A stretch of DNA of 64,000 nt from an uncultured Mucilaginibacter sp. Its GTDB lineage: Bacteria; Bacteroidota; Bacteroidia; Sphingobacteriales; Sphingobacteriaceae. Shown here piece by piece: positions 26,000-36,328 of the stretch. A program made the translations under genes and the position numbers. The first letter of the stretch is position 1; every line of letters starts with the position of its first letter. The notes beneath the pieces were generated by a model, which was given only the letters and a program-made list of their open reading frames with translations, was not told the origin of the DNA and searched no databases. The stretch covers positions 248,001-312,000 of the forward strand of contig CAIPFE010000019.1 in the NCBI GenBank assembly GCA_903864275.1, written 5' to 3'.

Positions 26000-28900
26000 A
26001 TGTTTAAAAGTTTACTCCTAAAGGGAAGAACATTATGCCTGCTGTTATGCTGCATGATTTCTTCATTGGTAGTTACAGCCCAGACAAAACACACAGGTAA
26101 GGTCATCAGCAGTGATGATAAACTACCTGTAGTTGGTGCATCCGTAAGGATCAAAGGCACCAACACCGGCGCTGTAACCGACGTTAATGGTGATTTTACC
26201 TTAACGTTAAGTCCTGGTACTGTACTTGATGTAAGTTACATCGGATACGTAACGCAGGAAGTTACTGTGCGGAGCGGCGATTTCATTACGATCTCGCTTC
26301 AACCTGCCAACAGCACCTTAAACGAGGTTGTTGTAACAGGTTACACCACACAGCTTAAAAAGGACATCTCCGGTTCGGTAGCGACGGTGGATGTTACGGA
26401 TGCGAAAAAAATACCGGTTTCCAGTTCCGAGCAATTATTGCAGGGACAGGCATCAGGTGTTACTGTAATTAACTCGGGTGCGCCAGGTGCTGCAAGTACA
26501 GTGTTTATCCGCGGTATTGCAAACTTTGGTGTTACCACACCGCTGTATGTTGTTGACGGTGTGCAGGTAGGCGATATGTCGCTGGTTAACCCGAACGACA
26601 TTGAAAGCATCAGCGTACTGAAAGACGCGGGCGCTGCCGCTATTTACGGTATTTCCGGCGGTAACGGTGTAATTGTTGTTACCACTAAAAAAGGTAAAGC
26701 AGGTAAAAGCACGCTCAGCTATGATGGCTTTTATGGGGTGCAGGAGCCACTATCAGGTAATGTTTGGGACCTTATGAATCCTGTACAGCAATCACAGTTG
26801 GCATTTACAGCCGGTGACAGCCCTACCGAAGCTTTATATCCGGGTGGCCCTGGTGTGATTCCAACTTATGGTTACCACGGCGCTGCTGCCCCTCCGGGCT
26901 TTGGCGTTGCAGGTGTTACCAGCGACCCTGCTATATTGCCGTTTTATACCTTCAACGCAAATAACCCCGGCGCTGACTTCCTGATCCAGAAATTTGCTTC
27001 AGGGCCCGTGGCAGGTTCAAAATTGCCAGGCGGCATTGGTAACGACTGGTTCCACGACATTTTTAAGGCCGCGCCAACAATGCAGCATACACTTACTGCA
27101 AGCGGCGGCAATGGCAAAAGCACCTATTTAATGTCATTAAACTATGTAAACCAAACAGGTACTTTACTGGCTACCTACGAAAAAAGATACGAAATGCGCG
27201 TAAATACATCAACCAGCGCGCTTGATGATCACCTTCGTTTTGGTGAAAACGGTTTTGTTACTTACAAGGAAAACAATGGCGGTTATAACGGCTCACAGCA
27301 AAATGAAGGCAGTATTATAGCTTACACCTATCGTGAAATGCCGATCATCCCTGTATATGACGTATCGGGGAAACAATTTGGCGGTGGTTATGACGGTCCG
27401 AATGGCGAACCATTGGGTAACGGTAGCAACCCTTACGCACAGGCGTTCAGGCAAACAACTGCCGAAGGCACTAACGCACATTTTGTGTATGTGCAGGGAA
27501 ATATATTTGCTGAAGCCGACTTTGGTAAATACGTTACTGCCCGCACCAGTATTGGCGGCAGGTTGTATAACCAATATTACTGGAACATTGGCTATAACCC
27601 TTATGAAGATTTTGAAAGCCATGGTAATGGTAACTCCATAAGTGAAAATGAGCAAATGAGCAGCCAGTATAACTGGACTAACACTGTTACTTACAAAGAA
27701 ACATTTGGAAAACACAAAGTTCAGTTATTAGGCGGTTATGAGCAAAAGGGTACCGCAGGCAGACAGTTCGGCGCGTCCAACAACAACTTATTTTCCCTTG
27801 ACCCTAATTATGTACAACTTGGCGAGGGTGTAGTTACTTCAGCTCCTTACAGTAATATTTATCAGCCAACTGCAACAGAGTCCTTTTTTGGCAGGTTAGA
27901 TTATAGTTATAATGACCGTTATATTATTGGCGCTACTATACGCCGCGACGGTTATTCGGAATTTTATCCAGGCCAGCAATGGGGTACTTTCCCTGCTGTA
28001 TCGGCAGCATGGCGCATATCCCAGGAAGATTTCCTGAAAGGGGTTAGCTGGATCAATGACCTTAAGATTATTGGCAGTTATGGCCAGGCCGGTAATAACA
28101 GTAATATTAATGCAAACAACGCTTATAGTGCTTTCGGCTCGGGTTTTGGTACATCTTATTATGGTATCAACGGCGGCACGCCTATTCAACAGGGTTTTTA
28201 CGGAAGCCAGTTGGGCAACCAGAAAACTACATGGGAAACAGACAAGATCACAAACGTTGGTTTTACTGCCAGCTTGTTTAACCATTTAGATTTGGATGTT
28301 GAATGGTACAAAAAGGCTGTCAGCGGCTTATTGTTCCAGGCATCACTTCCTGCAACAGTTGGTGGCGCTACTGCTCCTTATGTTAACGTTGGTGACGTTC
28401 AGAATAAAGGTTTTGATATTGCTGCCACCTGGCATGGCCGGGTTAGCCAGGACCTTACTTACAGCATTGGTGCAAACATTACAACATACCAGAGTTTAAT
28501 TACTAAGGAATCCAACTCTTCCAGTTTCTTTGACACAGGCGGTAACCGCGATGGTAATATCGTAAGAGACGAAGTTGGACATCCTATCGGTGAGTTTTAT
28601 GCACTCCAGGTAACCGGCATTTATCAAAATGCTGCCCAGGTGTCAAACCTTCCGGGCTATTCTGGTGCTGCGCCGGGCTCCTTTATATACAAGGATGTTA
28701 ACGGGGACGGAACTATTAGTTCTGCCGACCGTACCTGGGTAGGTAATCCAAACCCTAATTTCACCTATGGCTTAAACCTGAACGTGAATTATCAAAAATT
28801 CGATTTTAGCATGGTGCTGTATGGTTCACAAGGCAACAAGGATTGGAACTATGTAAAGTACTGGACTGATTTTTACGGCACTTTCCAGGGTGGTAAATCC

Positions 28901-29302
28901 CTTCGTTTGTACAACCAGGCTGCTGTAATTACCGACGGTGTTAATACAAACCCGGGCGCAATTTTACCTGCGGCTTCTTTCACACAGGATCAGGGTTCAA
29001 GCGCGAACAGTTCATACTATGTTGAGAATGGTTCATTCCTGAAATGCCGTGTGTTACAGATCGGTTATACTTTCGATCCAAACATGCTTAAATCAATAGG
29101 GTTCAGCAAACTGCACTTGTATATACAGGGAACCAACTTATTTACCATTACCAAATACGATGGTTTAGATCCTGAACTGGTGCCTTCACAGGCTAACCAG
29201 GGTGGTGGCGGAACCGCAAGTGCTGCATTCGGTATTGACTATGGTGCTTTCCCTAATAACCAGAGACAATTTATTGTTGGTGCTAATTTAACATTTAATT
29301 AA
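26000..29302 (+). CDS. SusC/RagA-family TonB-dependent outer-membrane transporter
   Basis: 1100 residues. A signal peptide (about 1-30) is followed by a carboxypeptidase-regulatory-like domain (GKVISSDDKLPVVGASVRIK, about 33-115), the SusC signature LNEVVVTGY, the TonB plug (QGQASGVTVINSGAPG, LYVVDGVQVGD, GVIVVTTKKGKAGK) and a long 22-strand barrel ending FIVGANLTFN. The calcium-loop-like DVNGDGTISSADR near residue 905 is usual in the family. It imports a bulky ligand captured by the SusD partner, driven by TonB. The next gene, 19 bp away, is SusD. The ligand is unknown; the neighbouring GH3 hints at a glucoside, while the downstream haloperoxidase operon hints at another class. Confidence 0.95.
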   Translation: MFKSLLLKGRTLCLLLCCMISSLVVTAQTKHTGKVISSDDKLPVVGASVRIKGTNTGAVTDVNGDFTLTLSPGTVLDVSYIGYVTQEVTVRSGDFITISLQPANSTLNEVVVTGYTTQLKKDISGSVATVDVTDAKKIPVSSSEQLLQGQASGVTVINSGAPGAASTVFIRGIANFGVTTPLYVVDGVQVGDMSLVNPNDIESISVLKDAGAAAIYGISGGNGVIVVTTKKGKAGKSTLSYDGFYGVQEPLSGNVWDLMNPVQQSQLAFTAGDSPTEALYPGGPGVIPTYGYHGAAAPPGFGVAGVTSDPAILPFYTFNANNPGADFLIQKFASGPVAGSKLPGGIGNDWFHDIFKAAPTMQHTLTASGGNGKSTYLMSLNYVNQTGTLLATYEKRYEMRVNTSTSALDDHLRFGENGFVTYKENNGGYNGSQQNEGSIIAYTYREMPIIPVYDVSGKQFGGGYDGPNGEPLGNGSNPYAQAFRQTTAEGTNAHFVYVQGNIFAEADFGKYVTARTSIGGRLYNQYYWNIGYNPYEDFESHGNGNSISENEQMSSQYNWTNTVTYKETFGKHKVQLLGGYEQKGTAGRQFGASNNNLFSLDPNYVQLGEGVVTSAPYSNIYQPTATESFFGRLDYSYNDRYIIGATIRRDGYSEFYPGQQWGTFPAVSAAWRISQEDFLKGVSWINDLKIIGSYGQAGNNSNINANNAYSAFGSGFGTSYYGINGGTPIQQGFYGSQLGNQKTTWETDKITNVGFTASLFNHLDLDVEWYKKAVSGLLFQASLPATVGGATAPYVNVGDVQNKGFDIAATWHGRVSQDLTYSIGANITTYQSLITKESNSSSFFDTGGNRDGNIVRDEVGHPIGEFYALQVTGIYQNAAQVSNLPGYSGAAPGSFIYKDVNGDGTISSADRTWVGNPNPNFTYGLNLNVNYQKFDFSMVLYGSQGNKDWNYVKYWTDFYGTFQGGKSLRLYNQAAVITDGVNTNPGAILPAASFTQDQGSSANSSYYVENGSFLKCRVLQIGYTFDPNMLKSIGFSKLHLYIQGTNLFTITKYDGLDPELVPSQANQGGGGTASAAFGIDYGAFPNNQRQFIVGANLTFN

Positions 29303-29321
29303 TATATAAAATTTTAGAGTT

Positions 29322-31226
29322 ATGAAAAAGTCTTTTAGTAAATTCATTGCCCTGGGATTGTTGGTTGTTCTTACGTTAACATATTCGTGTAAGAAACTGC
29401 TCAACAAAGAACCTGTAGGGTCATTAAGCCAGTCGGTGCTTGCCAATAAGCCGGGGCTTGACGGCTTACTCATCGGCGCTTACCACATGTTGAGTGGTTG
29501 GACCAGTAATAACGGTACGCCCTGGGAAGGCGGTATAGATAACTGGACCTATGGCGGCATCGCTTCGGATGATGCTTACAAAGGTTCAAACACTACCGAC
29601 CAGGCCCCATTCGCGCCTGAGATCGAGAACCACTCGCTTGACGCGTCTAACGAATATGTTTTAGAAAAATGGACGGATGAGTACATCGGCATCCAGCGTG
29701 CTAATGACGCAATACGCGAAGTTCCGTTAGTTACTGATGGTTCGGTATCTGCAGCTTACGGCGCCGAAGTTATCGCTGAAGCTAAATTCTGCCGCGGTGT
29801 GTTCGAAATGGAACTTGCAAAAGTGTTCAGGAATGTGCCTTATGTTGATGAAAGCGTAACTTACTCAGCAGGCAATTTTAATGTGCCAAACCCCGGGCCG
29901 ATATGGGATAAAGTTGAAGCTGACTTTACCGCAGCTGAAGCTGGTTTACCGGCAACCCAATCACAAGTGGGCCGTGCAAATAAATGGGCTGCTGAAGCTA
30001 TGCTGGCTTATGCCTTAATGTTTGATCATAAATACTCAACAGCTATACCGCTTTTAACTGACCTGATCAATAACGGTGTTACTTCAAGCGGTAAGAAATA
30101 TGCTTTGGGGCCTTATGAAAACAACTTCAATGCATCGTTTAATAACAGCGCTGAAGCAGTGTTCCAGGTACAAATGACTGTTAATGACGGTTCAGGCGGC
30201 GACAACGGGAACCCTGGCTTAAGCTTAGCTGAAGCATCAGGTACCTATACCAGCTGCTGCGGTTTTTACCAGCCATCCATCACGCTGGGTAACGCATTCC
30301 AGACTGTGAATGGTTTACCAATATTAGGGTACGATGCAACTGGGATACCTCTTTCAAATACTACTAACATCCCTAATGACCATGGTTATGTTGTAAGTAC
30401 CAATACGGCTAATGCCGGCGCTTATACATTTGGCGGCGGCACCGGGCCTGCATTTGTGCCAACTTCTATACCACTTGATCCACGCCTTGACTGGACTGTT
30501 GGCCGTGCCGGCATTCCATACCTGGATTGGGGTCTTTGCGGTGGTGAAGCATGGTCACGTGGTGACGTTACACCTTATAATCCTATCAAAAACCTTTTCT
30601 GGCATAATGCACAGGCTACAACTGCCGATAACTTCGAAGGCTGGGCCACAAACCAGGATATTGCAAACAACTACAACCTGGTGCGTTTTGCTGATTTATA
30701 TTTGTGGAGGGCTGAAGCCGAAGTGGAAACCAACGACCTTGCTGACGCGGAAGCCGATGTGAACGTTATCAGGAACCGTATGGCACAGCATCCTGAATAT
30801 TGGGTACATACTTATATTGATAATGCAAACCCATCAAAAGGCTTTACCACTACACCTGCTGCAAATTATGTGATAAAACCATATAGCGGCCAGTTTACAG
30901 CAAACGGTCAGGCTTATGCGCGTAATGCCGTAGAAGTTGAAAGCCAGCTTGAAACCGGCATGGAAGGAAGGCGTTTCTTCAACTTACAGCGCTGGGATCC
31001 TTTGTATGGTGGTCACGAGGCCACCGGTTTTATGGCTAAAATTGAAAATGCCCATATTACCCAGGATGTAAAATGGCTTAACATTCCATCCATTCCAAAC
31101 TACGTTCCTAACCCGGTATTAAACGGACATACATTTACTGCGGGTAAAAACGAACTTTATCCAATTCCGCTTACACAGATTGACCTTGAAGGCGGCCAGT
31201 TAAAACAAAACCCTGGTTATCAATAA
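29322..31226 (+). CDS. RagB/SusD-family nutrient-binding lipoprotein
   Basis: 634 residues, large for the family (usually about 500-600). The lipoprotein signal ends LTYSCKK. SusD features are an N-terminal GLDGLLIGAYHML helix, TPR-like helices containing IQRANDAIREV and EAKFCRGVFEMEL, and a C-terminal region with RFADLYLWRAEAEVE, ADVNVIRNRMA and LYPIPLTQIDLEGGQLKQNPGY. It forms the surface lid over the SusC barrel and selects the ligand. It is 19 bp after SusC and is closed by a strong terminator. Confidence 0.94.
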   Translation: MKKSFSKFIALGLLVVLTLTYSCKKLLNKEPVGSLSQSVLANKPGLDGLLIGAYHMLSGWTSNNGTPWEGGIDNWTYGGIASDDAYKGSNTTDQAPFAPEIENHSLDASNEYVLEKWTDEYIGIQRANDAIREVPLVTDGSVSAAYGAEVIAEAKFCRGVFEMELAKVFRNVPYVDESVTYSAGNFNVPNPGPIWDKVEADFTAAEAGLPATQSQVGRANKWAAEAMLAYALMFDHKYSTAIPLLTDLINNGVTSSGKKYALGPYENNFNASFNNSAEAVFQVQMTVNDGSGGDNGNPGLSLAEASGTYTSCCGFYQPSITLGNAFQTVNGLPILGYDATGIPLSNTTNIPNDHGYVVSTNTANAGAYTFGGGTGPAFVPTSIPLDPRLDWTVGRAGIPYLDWGLCGGEAWSRGDVTPYNPIKNLFWHNAQATTADNFEGWATNQDIANNYNLVRFADLYLWRAEAEVETNDLADAEADVNVIRNRMAQHPEYWVHTYIDNANPSKGFTTTPAANYVIKPYSGQFTANGQAYARNAVEVESQLETGMEGRRFFNLQRWDPLYGGHEATGFMAKIENAHITQDVKWLNIPSIPNYVPNPVLNGHTFTAGKNELYPIPLTQIDLEGGQLKQNPGYQ

Positions 31227-31252
31227 TCAATAAATAGGCAATAAAATATAAA

Positions 31253-31286
31253 AGGGGTGGTGATATATATCACCGCCCCTTTTTTT
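31253..31286 (+). terminator. Strong intrinsic terminator after SusD
   Basis: A near-perfect 14-bp stem (31253-31266 with 31267-31280, one G-T pair) with AGGGG/CCCCT at its base is followed by T7. It separates the SusC/SusD transcript from the FG-GAP/haloperoxidase operon, unless there is readthrough. Confidence 0.9.
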
Positions 31287-31397
31287 ATAACTTAGCATAC
31301 ATTATTTTGTATGAGCATCAAAAAACTGCCGGCCTTAAAAACCCCGGTAAAATGTGTTTGGCGATTGCTTCATATTTGCTAAAACCTGATTGTTATA

Positions 31398-34300
31398 ATG
31401 AAGATCACTCCTTATTTTTTATTCTGTTTTATCCCTTTTTTATTTATTTCCTGCAAGAAAAAAGCTACGCTGTTTGAATTGATCCCTTCTTCTTATTCAG
31501 GCGTTCATTTTAACAATAAGATCGTTGAGAACGATTCCATCAATCCCTTGGATAAACTCAATATTTATAATGGCGGCGGCGTAGGCATTGGCGATTTCAA
31601 TAATGATGGCCTGCAGGATATTTTCCTCGTCGGTAACCAGGTGTCGAACAGGCTATATCTTAATAAAGGTAACATGAAATTTGAGGACGTTACCAAAGAG
31701 GCCGGGGTAGGTGGTCGTGGTGGCTGGGGCCGCGGCGTAGCTGTGGTTGACATAAATAATGATGGATTACCGGATATTTACGTTTGCAACACCTTATTAA
31801 ACGATTCAGTAAAACGGACCAATTTACTTTATATAAACCAGGGCCCGGATAAGGACGGGGTACCGCATTTTAAAGAAATGGCCAAAGAATATGGACTTGA
31901 TATAAAAGTGCATTCTACAATGGCCTCATTTTTTGATTATGATAATGACGGCGATCTTGACATGTACCTAACCGTTAACTCGGCACAATCAACTGATAAT
32001 CTCAGCACTTTCAGGCCGCTTTCTATAGATGGCTCAAAGAGCAGCACCGGCCGGCTTTACCGCAACGACTGGGACCCGGTTTTGAAACACCCCGTATTTC
32101 ATGATGTATCCAAACAGGCCGGTATATTAATAGAGGGTTACGGGCATGCCTCAACCACAATTGACATCAACCGCGACGGCTGGAAGGATATTTATGTAAC
32201 TAACGATTTTTTACCCAACAACATATTGTACATCAATAACCATGATGGTACGTTTACTGACAAGTCCAAAGAGTATTTTAAACATACCTCAACCAGCGCA
32301 ATGGGGCAGGATATTGAAGACATGAACAACGACGGCCTCGCCGATGTTTTTGAGCTCGACATGTTTCCCGAAGATAATTACCGGAAGAAAATGTTCATGG
32401 GTTCAAATTCTTACCAGGTATATAAAAATTTCGACTTTTATGGTTACCAGTATCAATATAACCGAAACACCTTCCAGGTAAACCAGGGGCCCCGTTTAGG
32501 CCAGAATGATTCCATTGGTGACCCGGTTTTCAGCGAAACTTCATTTTTGAGCGGGGTATCGCAAACCGACTGGAGCTGGTGCCCGCTGATGACTGATTTT
32601 GATAACGATGGTTTTCGCGATCTGATAGTTACCAATGGCTATCCGCGCGACGTAAATGATCACGATTTTACAACCTTCAGGGCTGAATCCTATTTAATAG
32701 CATCCAAAAAACAAATTCTTGACCAGATCCCTATCGTAAAGATCCCGAATTACGCTTTCAAAAATAACGGCAGCCTGGAGTTTACTGACGTCACAAAAAG
32801 CTGGGGGCTGGATATACCCACATTTTCAAATGGCGCGGCCTACGCCGACCTCGACAACGATGGGGACATGGATTTGGTGATCAATAATATAAATGATGAA
32901 GTATTGATCTACAAAAATACGGCAAGGGAAAAAGACAGGGACAATAGCCATTATTTGCAGGTTAAGTTTGTCGGCAGTCCCTTAAATAAGGATGGGATCG
33001 GTGCATGGGCTGATATTTATTACGACCACGGCAAACACCAGGTGTATGAAAATACACCGTTCAGGGGATATTTATCAACCATACAAAACATAGCCCATTT
33101 TGGGCTCGGAATGGATAGCTTACTTGATTCGGTGGTGATCAGGTGGCAAAATGGTAAAAAACAAATATTAGCAAATGTAAAAGCCGACCAGGTGCTGAAG
33201 GTAAATATTGCCAACGCAAAAGACAATTACACCTTTGACCTTCCCAAAGTAAACACACAATCGTTATTTAAGGAAGTAACCCGGTCTGTCGGGGTCACTT
33301 ACAAACACCAGGAAACCGACCTTGCCGACTTTAATATACAAAAGCTGCTGCCCCATAAATTATCGCAATATTCGCCTGCAATAGCTGTAGGCGATGTTGA
33401 TGGGAACGGCTATGATGATATGGTGGTTGGGGGCACTTCCAAATTTCCCGCACAATTGCTTTTACAGCAGCCCGACGGAAAATTTGTACAGCGGGATTTG
33501 CTGCCAAAAGGGGCTGGTAACACGTTTCAACGTTTTAAAGACCAGGGCTTATTATTATTTGACGCAAGCGGGGATGGTAAACTCGACCTATATGTAGCCA
33601 GCGGCGGGTACGAGAACGCACCTGGGTCGCCTTATTACCAGGATAGGCTGTACATTAACGACGGTAAGGGTAATTTTTCCGAAGCAGTGGACGCGCTACC
33701 TAAAAACCTGACCAGTAAATTATGTGTAAAAGCAATTGACTATAATAAAGACGGGAAGCTGGATCTGTTTGTGTCGGGGCGCGTTGACCCCTGGAATTAT
33801 CCTAAGCCGGTCTCGAGCATGATCTTACGGAACGACAGCAGGGACGGGCACATAAAATTTACTGATGTCACCGAAACAGTTGCGCCAGGCCTGGAACATG
33901 TTGGGCTGGTATGCGACGCTGTTTTTACCGATTTTGACAACGATGGATGGCCCGACCTGATACTTACCGGTGAATGGATGCCCGTGACCTTCTTAAAAAA
34001 TGAGCACGGAGTATTTAAAAACGTAACAAGCGCAACCGGAATAAGCGACAAATTTGGCTGGTGGAACACCATCGCGGCGGGCGATTTTGAACACAATGGC
34101 CGAACCGGTTACATTATTGGCAACGTGGGTTTAAACACATTTTACAAAGCGACAGATAAATACCCTGTTTATATTACGGCAAAAGACTTTGATAAAAACA
34201 ACAGCTACGACGCTTTCCCTTCGATATTTCTGAAAGACCAGGATGGTGAGATGAAGGAATTTCCGGTGAATACACGTGATGATATCATAAAGCAAATGAT

Positions 34301-34979
34301 AGGTATGCGGGTAAAATTCCAGAATTATAAATCATACGCGACAGCTACCATGGATTCTGTGATCACACCGGAGATGCGGCAGGGCGCAATTAGGTTAAAG
34401 GCCAATATGATGCAATCATGCTATCTGAGAAATGATGGGAATGGGAAGTTTATGATGATCCCTTTACCGCTCCAGGCGCAAATATCCCAGCTTGGCGGCA
34501 TTGTGGTTGACGATTTTGACGGCGATGGGAACCTCGACGTGGCAATTAGCGGTAACGATTATGGTACAGAAGTGGCAACCGGGAGGTACGACGCGTTTAA
34601 TGGATTAATGCTAAAAGGAGATGGGATAGGTGGCTTTAAACCACTTACGATCCTGCAGAGCGGCCTTTATATACCGGGTGATGGTAAAGCGCTGGTAAAA
34701 CTAAAAGGTGCAAAAGGCAGCTACCTGCTGGCTGCCAGCCAAAACAGGGATGTAATGAAAATATTTGAACTAAAAAGGCCTGTGCAAACTGTTGCTTTGC
34801 AGCCCCTTGATATGTACGCAATTATAAAATACAAAAACGGCAAAACCAGTAAGCAGGAGTTTTACTATGGAACGTCCTTCCTGTCGCAATCGGGCAGGTT
34901 TTTAAATGTGGATAAAACGATGGGATCGGTTACCATAACAGACAGTTATGGGCATGTAAGAAATATTTCACTAAATTAA
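31398..34979 (+). CDS. Large FG-GAP (VCBS) repeat lipoprotein with ASPIC/UnbV domain
   Basis: 1193 residues. The lipoprotein signal ends LFISCKKK. At least ten FG-GAP/VCBS blades are visible, each with a calcium-loop D-x-(D/N)-x-D-G: DFNNDGLQD, DINNDGLPD, DYDNDGDLD, DINRDGWKD, DFDNDGFRD, DLDNDGDMD, then after the ASPIC/UnbV segment (about 520-620, ending VVIRWQNGKKQ) DVDGNGYDD, DYNKDGKLD, DFDNDGWPD and DFDGDGNLD. This gives two beta-propellers joined by the ASPIC domain, an integrin-alpha-like surface-binding fold of unknown ligand. It leads a three-gene operon with 7- and 16-bp gaps. Confidence 0.9.
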   Translation: MKITPYFLFCFIPFLFISCKKKATLFELIPSSYSGVHFNNKIVENDSINPLDKLNIYNGGGVGIGDFNNDGLQDIFLVGNQVSNRLYLNKGNMKFEDVTKEAGVGGRGGWGRGVAVVDINNDGLPDIYVCNTLLNDSVKRTNLLYINQGPDKDGVPHFKEMAKEYGLDIKVHSTMASFFDYDNDGDLDMYLTVNSAQSTDNLSTFRPLSIDGSKSSTGRLYRNDWDPVLKHPVFHDVSKQAGILIEGYGHASTTIDINRDGWKDIYVTNDFLPNNILYINNHDGTFTDKSKEYFKHTSTSAMGQDIEDMNNDGLADVFELDMFPEDNYRKKMFMGSNSYQVYKNFDFYGYQYQYNRNTFQVNQGPRLGQNDSIGDPVFSETSFLSGVSQTDWSWCPLMTDFDNDGFRDLIVTNGYPRDVNDHDFTTFRAESYLIASKKQILDQIPIVKIPNYAFKNNGSLEFTDVTKSWGLDIPTFSNGAAYADLDNDGDMDLVINNINDEVLIYKNTAREKDRDNSHYLQVKFVGSPLNKDGIGAWADIYYDHGKHQVYENTPFRGYLSTIQNIAHFGLGMDSLLDSVVIRWQNGKKQILANVKADQVLKVNIANAKDNYTFDLPKVNTQSLFKEVTRSVGVTYKHQETDLADFNIQKLLPHKLSQYSPAIAVGDVDGNGYDDMVVGGTSKFPAQLLLQQPDGKFVQRDLLPKGAGNTFQRFKDQGLLLFDASGDGKLDLYVASGGYENAPGSPYYQDRLYINDGKGNFSEAVDALPKNLTSKLCVKAIDYNKDGKLDLFVSGRVDPWNYPKPVSSMILRNDSRDGHIKFTDVTETVAPGLEHVGLVCDAVFTDFDNDGWPDLILTGEWMPVTFLKNEHGVFKNVTSATGISDKFGWWNTIAAGDFEHNGRTGYIIGNVGLNTFYKATDKYPVYITAKDFDKNNSYDAFPSIFLKDQDGEMKEFPVNTRDDIIKQMIGMRVKFQNYKSYATATMDSVITPEMRQGAIRLKANMMQSCYLRNDGNGKFMMIPLPLQAQISQLGGIVVDDFDGDGNLDVAISGNDYGTEVATGRYDAFNGLMLKGDGIGGFKPLTILQSGLYIPGDGKALVKLKGAKGSYLLAASQNRDVMKIFELKRPVQTVALQPLDMYAIIKYKNGKTSKQEFYYGTSFLSQSGRFLNVDKTMGSVTITDSYGHVRNISLN

Positions 34980-34986
34980 ATTATTA

Positions 34987-36312
34987 ATGGTTATGAGAAG
35001 CTTTAAAATAGTAGTTGTGGTGGCCTGTGTTATTATTATGGCAGGTTGTGCGCCTAAACAAAAGGCTGCGATGTTGAGTGATGCCGCTGTGCTGCATGCA
35101 AATGAAGACCAGTTGACGCAGGTAATTATTTATGATGTGTTTACCCCGCCGGTAGCCTCCCGGATCTATGGCTACACCGCTTTGGCATCATACGAAGCAA
35201 TGCGCTATGCCGATCCGAAATTCAATTCAATAGCTGTGCAATTAAAAGGCTTTGGCAAAGCGCCCGAACCCCAAAAAGGAAAGGCATATAACTATGCGCT
35301 GGCTGCTACAAGGGCTTTTTTTACTGTAGCGCATAAAGTTACATTTTCAATTGATACACTAAAAAAGTATGAAAATGTAGTTTATGCGATGTATAAGGAT
35401 AATCTTGATGATTCAACTTACGCGCGTTCAGTTGATTTTGGCGATCAAATAGGCAAATTTATATTAAAAAGGGCCAGTGTTGACGATTACCCGCAAACAA
35501 GGGGCAAACCGAAATATCTTGGTGAAGAAAGCCCGGCCAAATGGCGCCCAACACCACCCGACTATATGGACGGTGTAGAATTTTGCTGGGGCGACATGCA
35601 CGTACTAGCTATAGATTCGTCAAAACAGTTCCCGCCGCCACCACCACCGGCATACAGCGAGGATAAAAACAGCCCCTATGTTAAGCAGTACATGGAAGTA
35701 TACAATACAAACAAAAGCTTAACCAAAGAACAAAAAGATATTGCTACGTTTTGGGATGATAACCCTTTTGTGGTACAGCATAACGGGCACCTGATGTTCG
35801 CTGACAAAAAGATCACACCCGGTGGCCACTGGATAGGTATCACGACAATCGCCTGTAAGCAAACACATGCTGATGGCGTTAAAACTGCCGAAGCTTACGC
35901 CCTTACATCAATTGCTTTATTTGACTCATTTATTACCTGTTGGGAGGTAAAATACCATTACAGCTATGCAAGGCCGGTTACAAACATCAACGAAAAAGTT
36001 GACCATACCTGGCTCCCGCTGCTGCAGACGCCCCCATTCCCCGAGTACACTGCAGGGCATTCAACTATCAGCGCGGCGTCGGCAACTGTGCTTACCCATT
36101 TATTTGGCGATAACTTTGCATTCCAGGATATAAGTGATTTAAAGTACATAGGGATGCAGCGTCATTTCACATCATTTATACAGGCATCGGATGAAACTGC
36201 TTTGAGCCGGTTTTATGGCGGCATACATTATCGCAACAGCTCGCTTACAGGCGCGGTGCAGGGAAAGCAGATCGGAAACTTCATCTGGAATAAACTAAAA
36301 CTAACAAACTAA
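34987..36312 (+). CDS. Vanadium-dependent haloperoxidase/PAP2-superfamily lipoprotein
   Basis: 441 residues with a lipoprotein signal ending IIMAGC (C21). The vanadate/phosphate site is present in three parts: K-x6-RP (KYHYSYARP), YTAGHST in place of the usual PSGH block, and SRFYGGIHY (SR-x5-H) with the His that ligates vanadate or takes the phosphoryl group. Vanadium haloperoxidases oxidise halides with H2O2; acid phosphatases of the same fold hydrolyse phosphoesters, and sequence alone does not decide. The layout is closest to the bacterial group annotated as haloperoxidases. It is sandwiched between two FG-GAP lipoproteins in one operon. Confidence 0.85.
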   Translation: MVMRSFKIVVVVACVIIMAGCAPKQKAAMLSDAAVLHANEDQLTQVIIYDVFTPPVASRIYGYTALASYEAMRYADPKFNSIAVQLKGFGKAPEPQKGKAYNYALAATRAFFTVAHKVTFSIDTLKKYENVVYAMYKDNLDDSTYARSVDFGDQIGKFILKRASVDDYPQTRGKPKYLGEESPAKWRPTPPDYMDGVEFCWGDMHVLAIDSSKQFPPPPPPAYSEDKNSPYVKQYMEVYNTNKSLTKEQKDIATFWDDNPFVVQHNGHLMFADKKITPGGHWIGITTIACKQTHADGVKTAEAYALTSIALFDSFITCWEVKYHYSYARPVTNINEKVDHTWLPLLQTPPFPEYTAGHSTISAASATVLTHLFGDNFAFQDISDLKYIGMQRHFTSFIQASDETALSRFYGGIHYRNSSLTGAVQGKQIGNFIWNKLKLTN

Positions 36313-36328
36313 ACGGTTATAATTTATC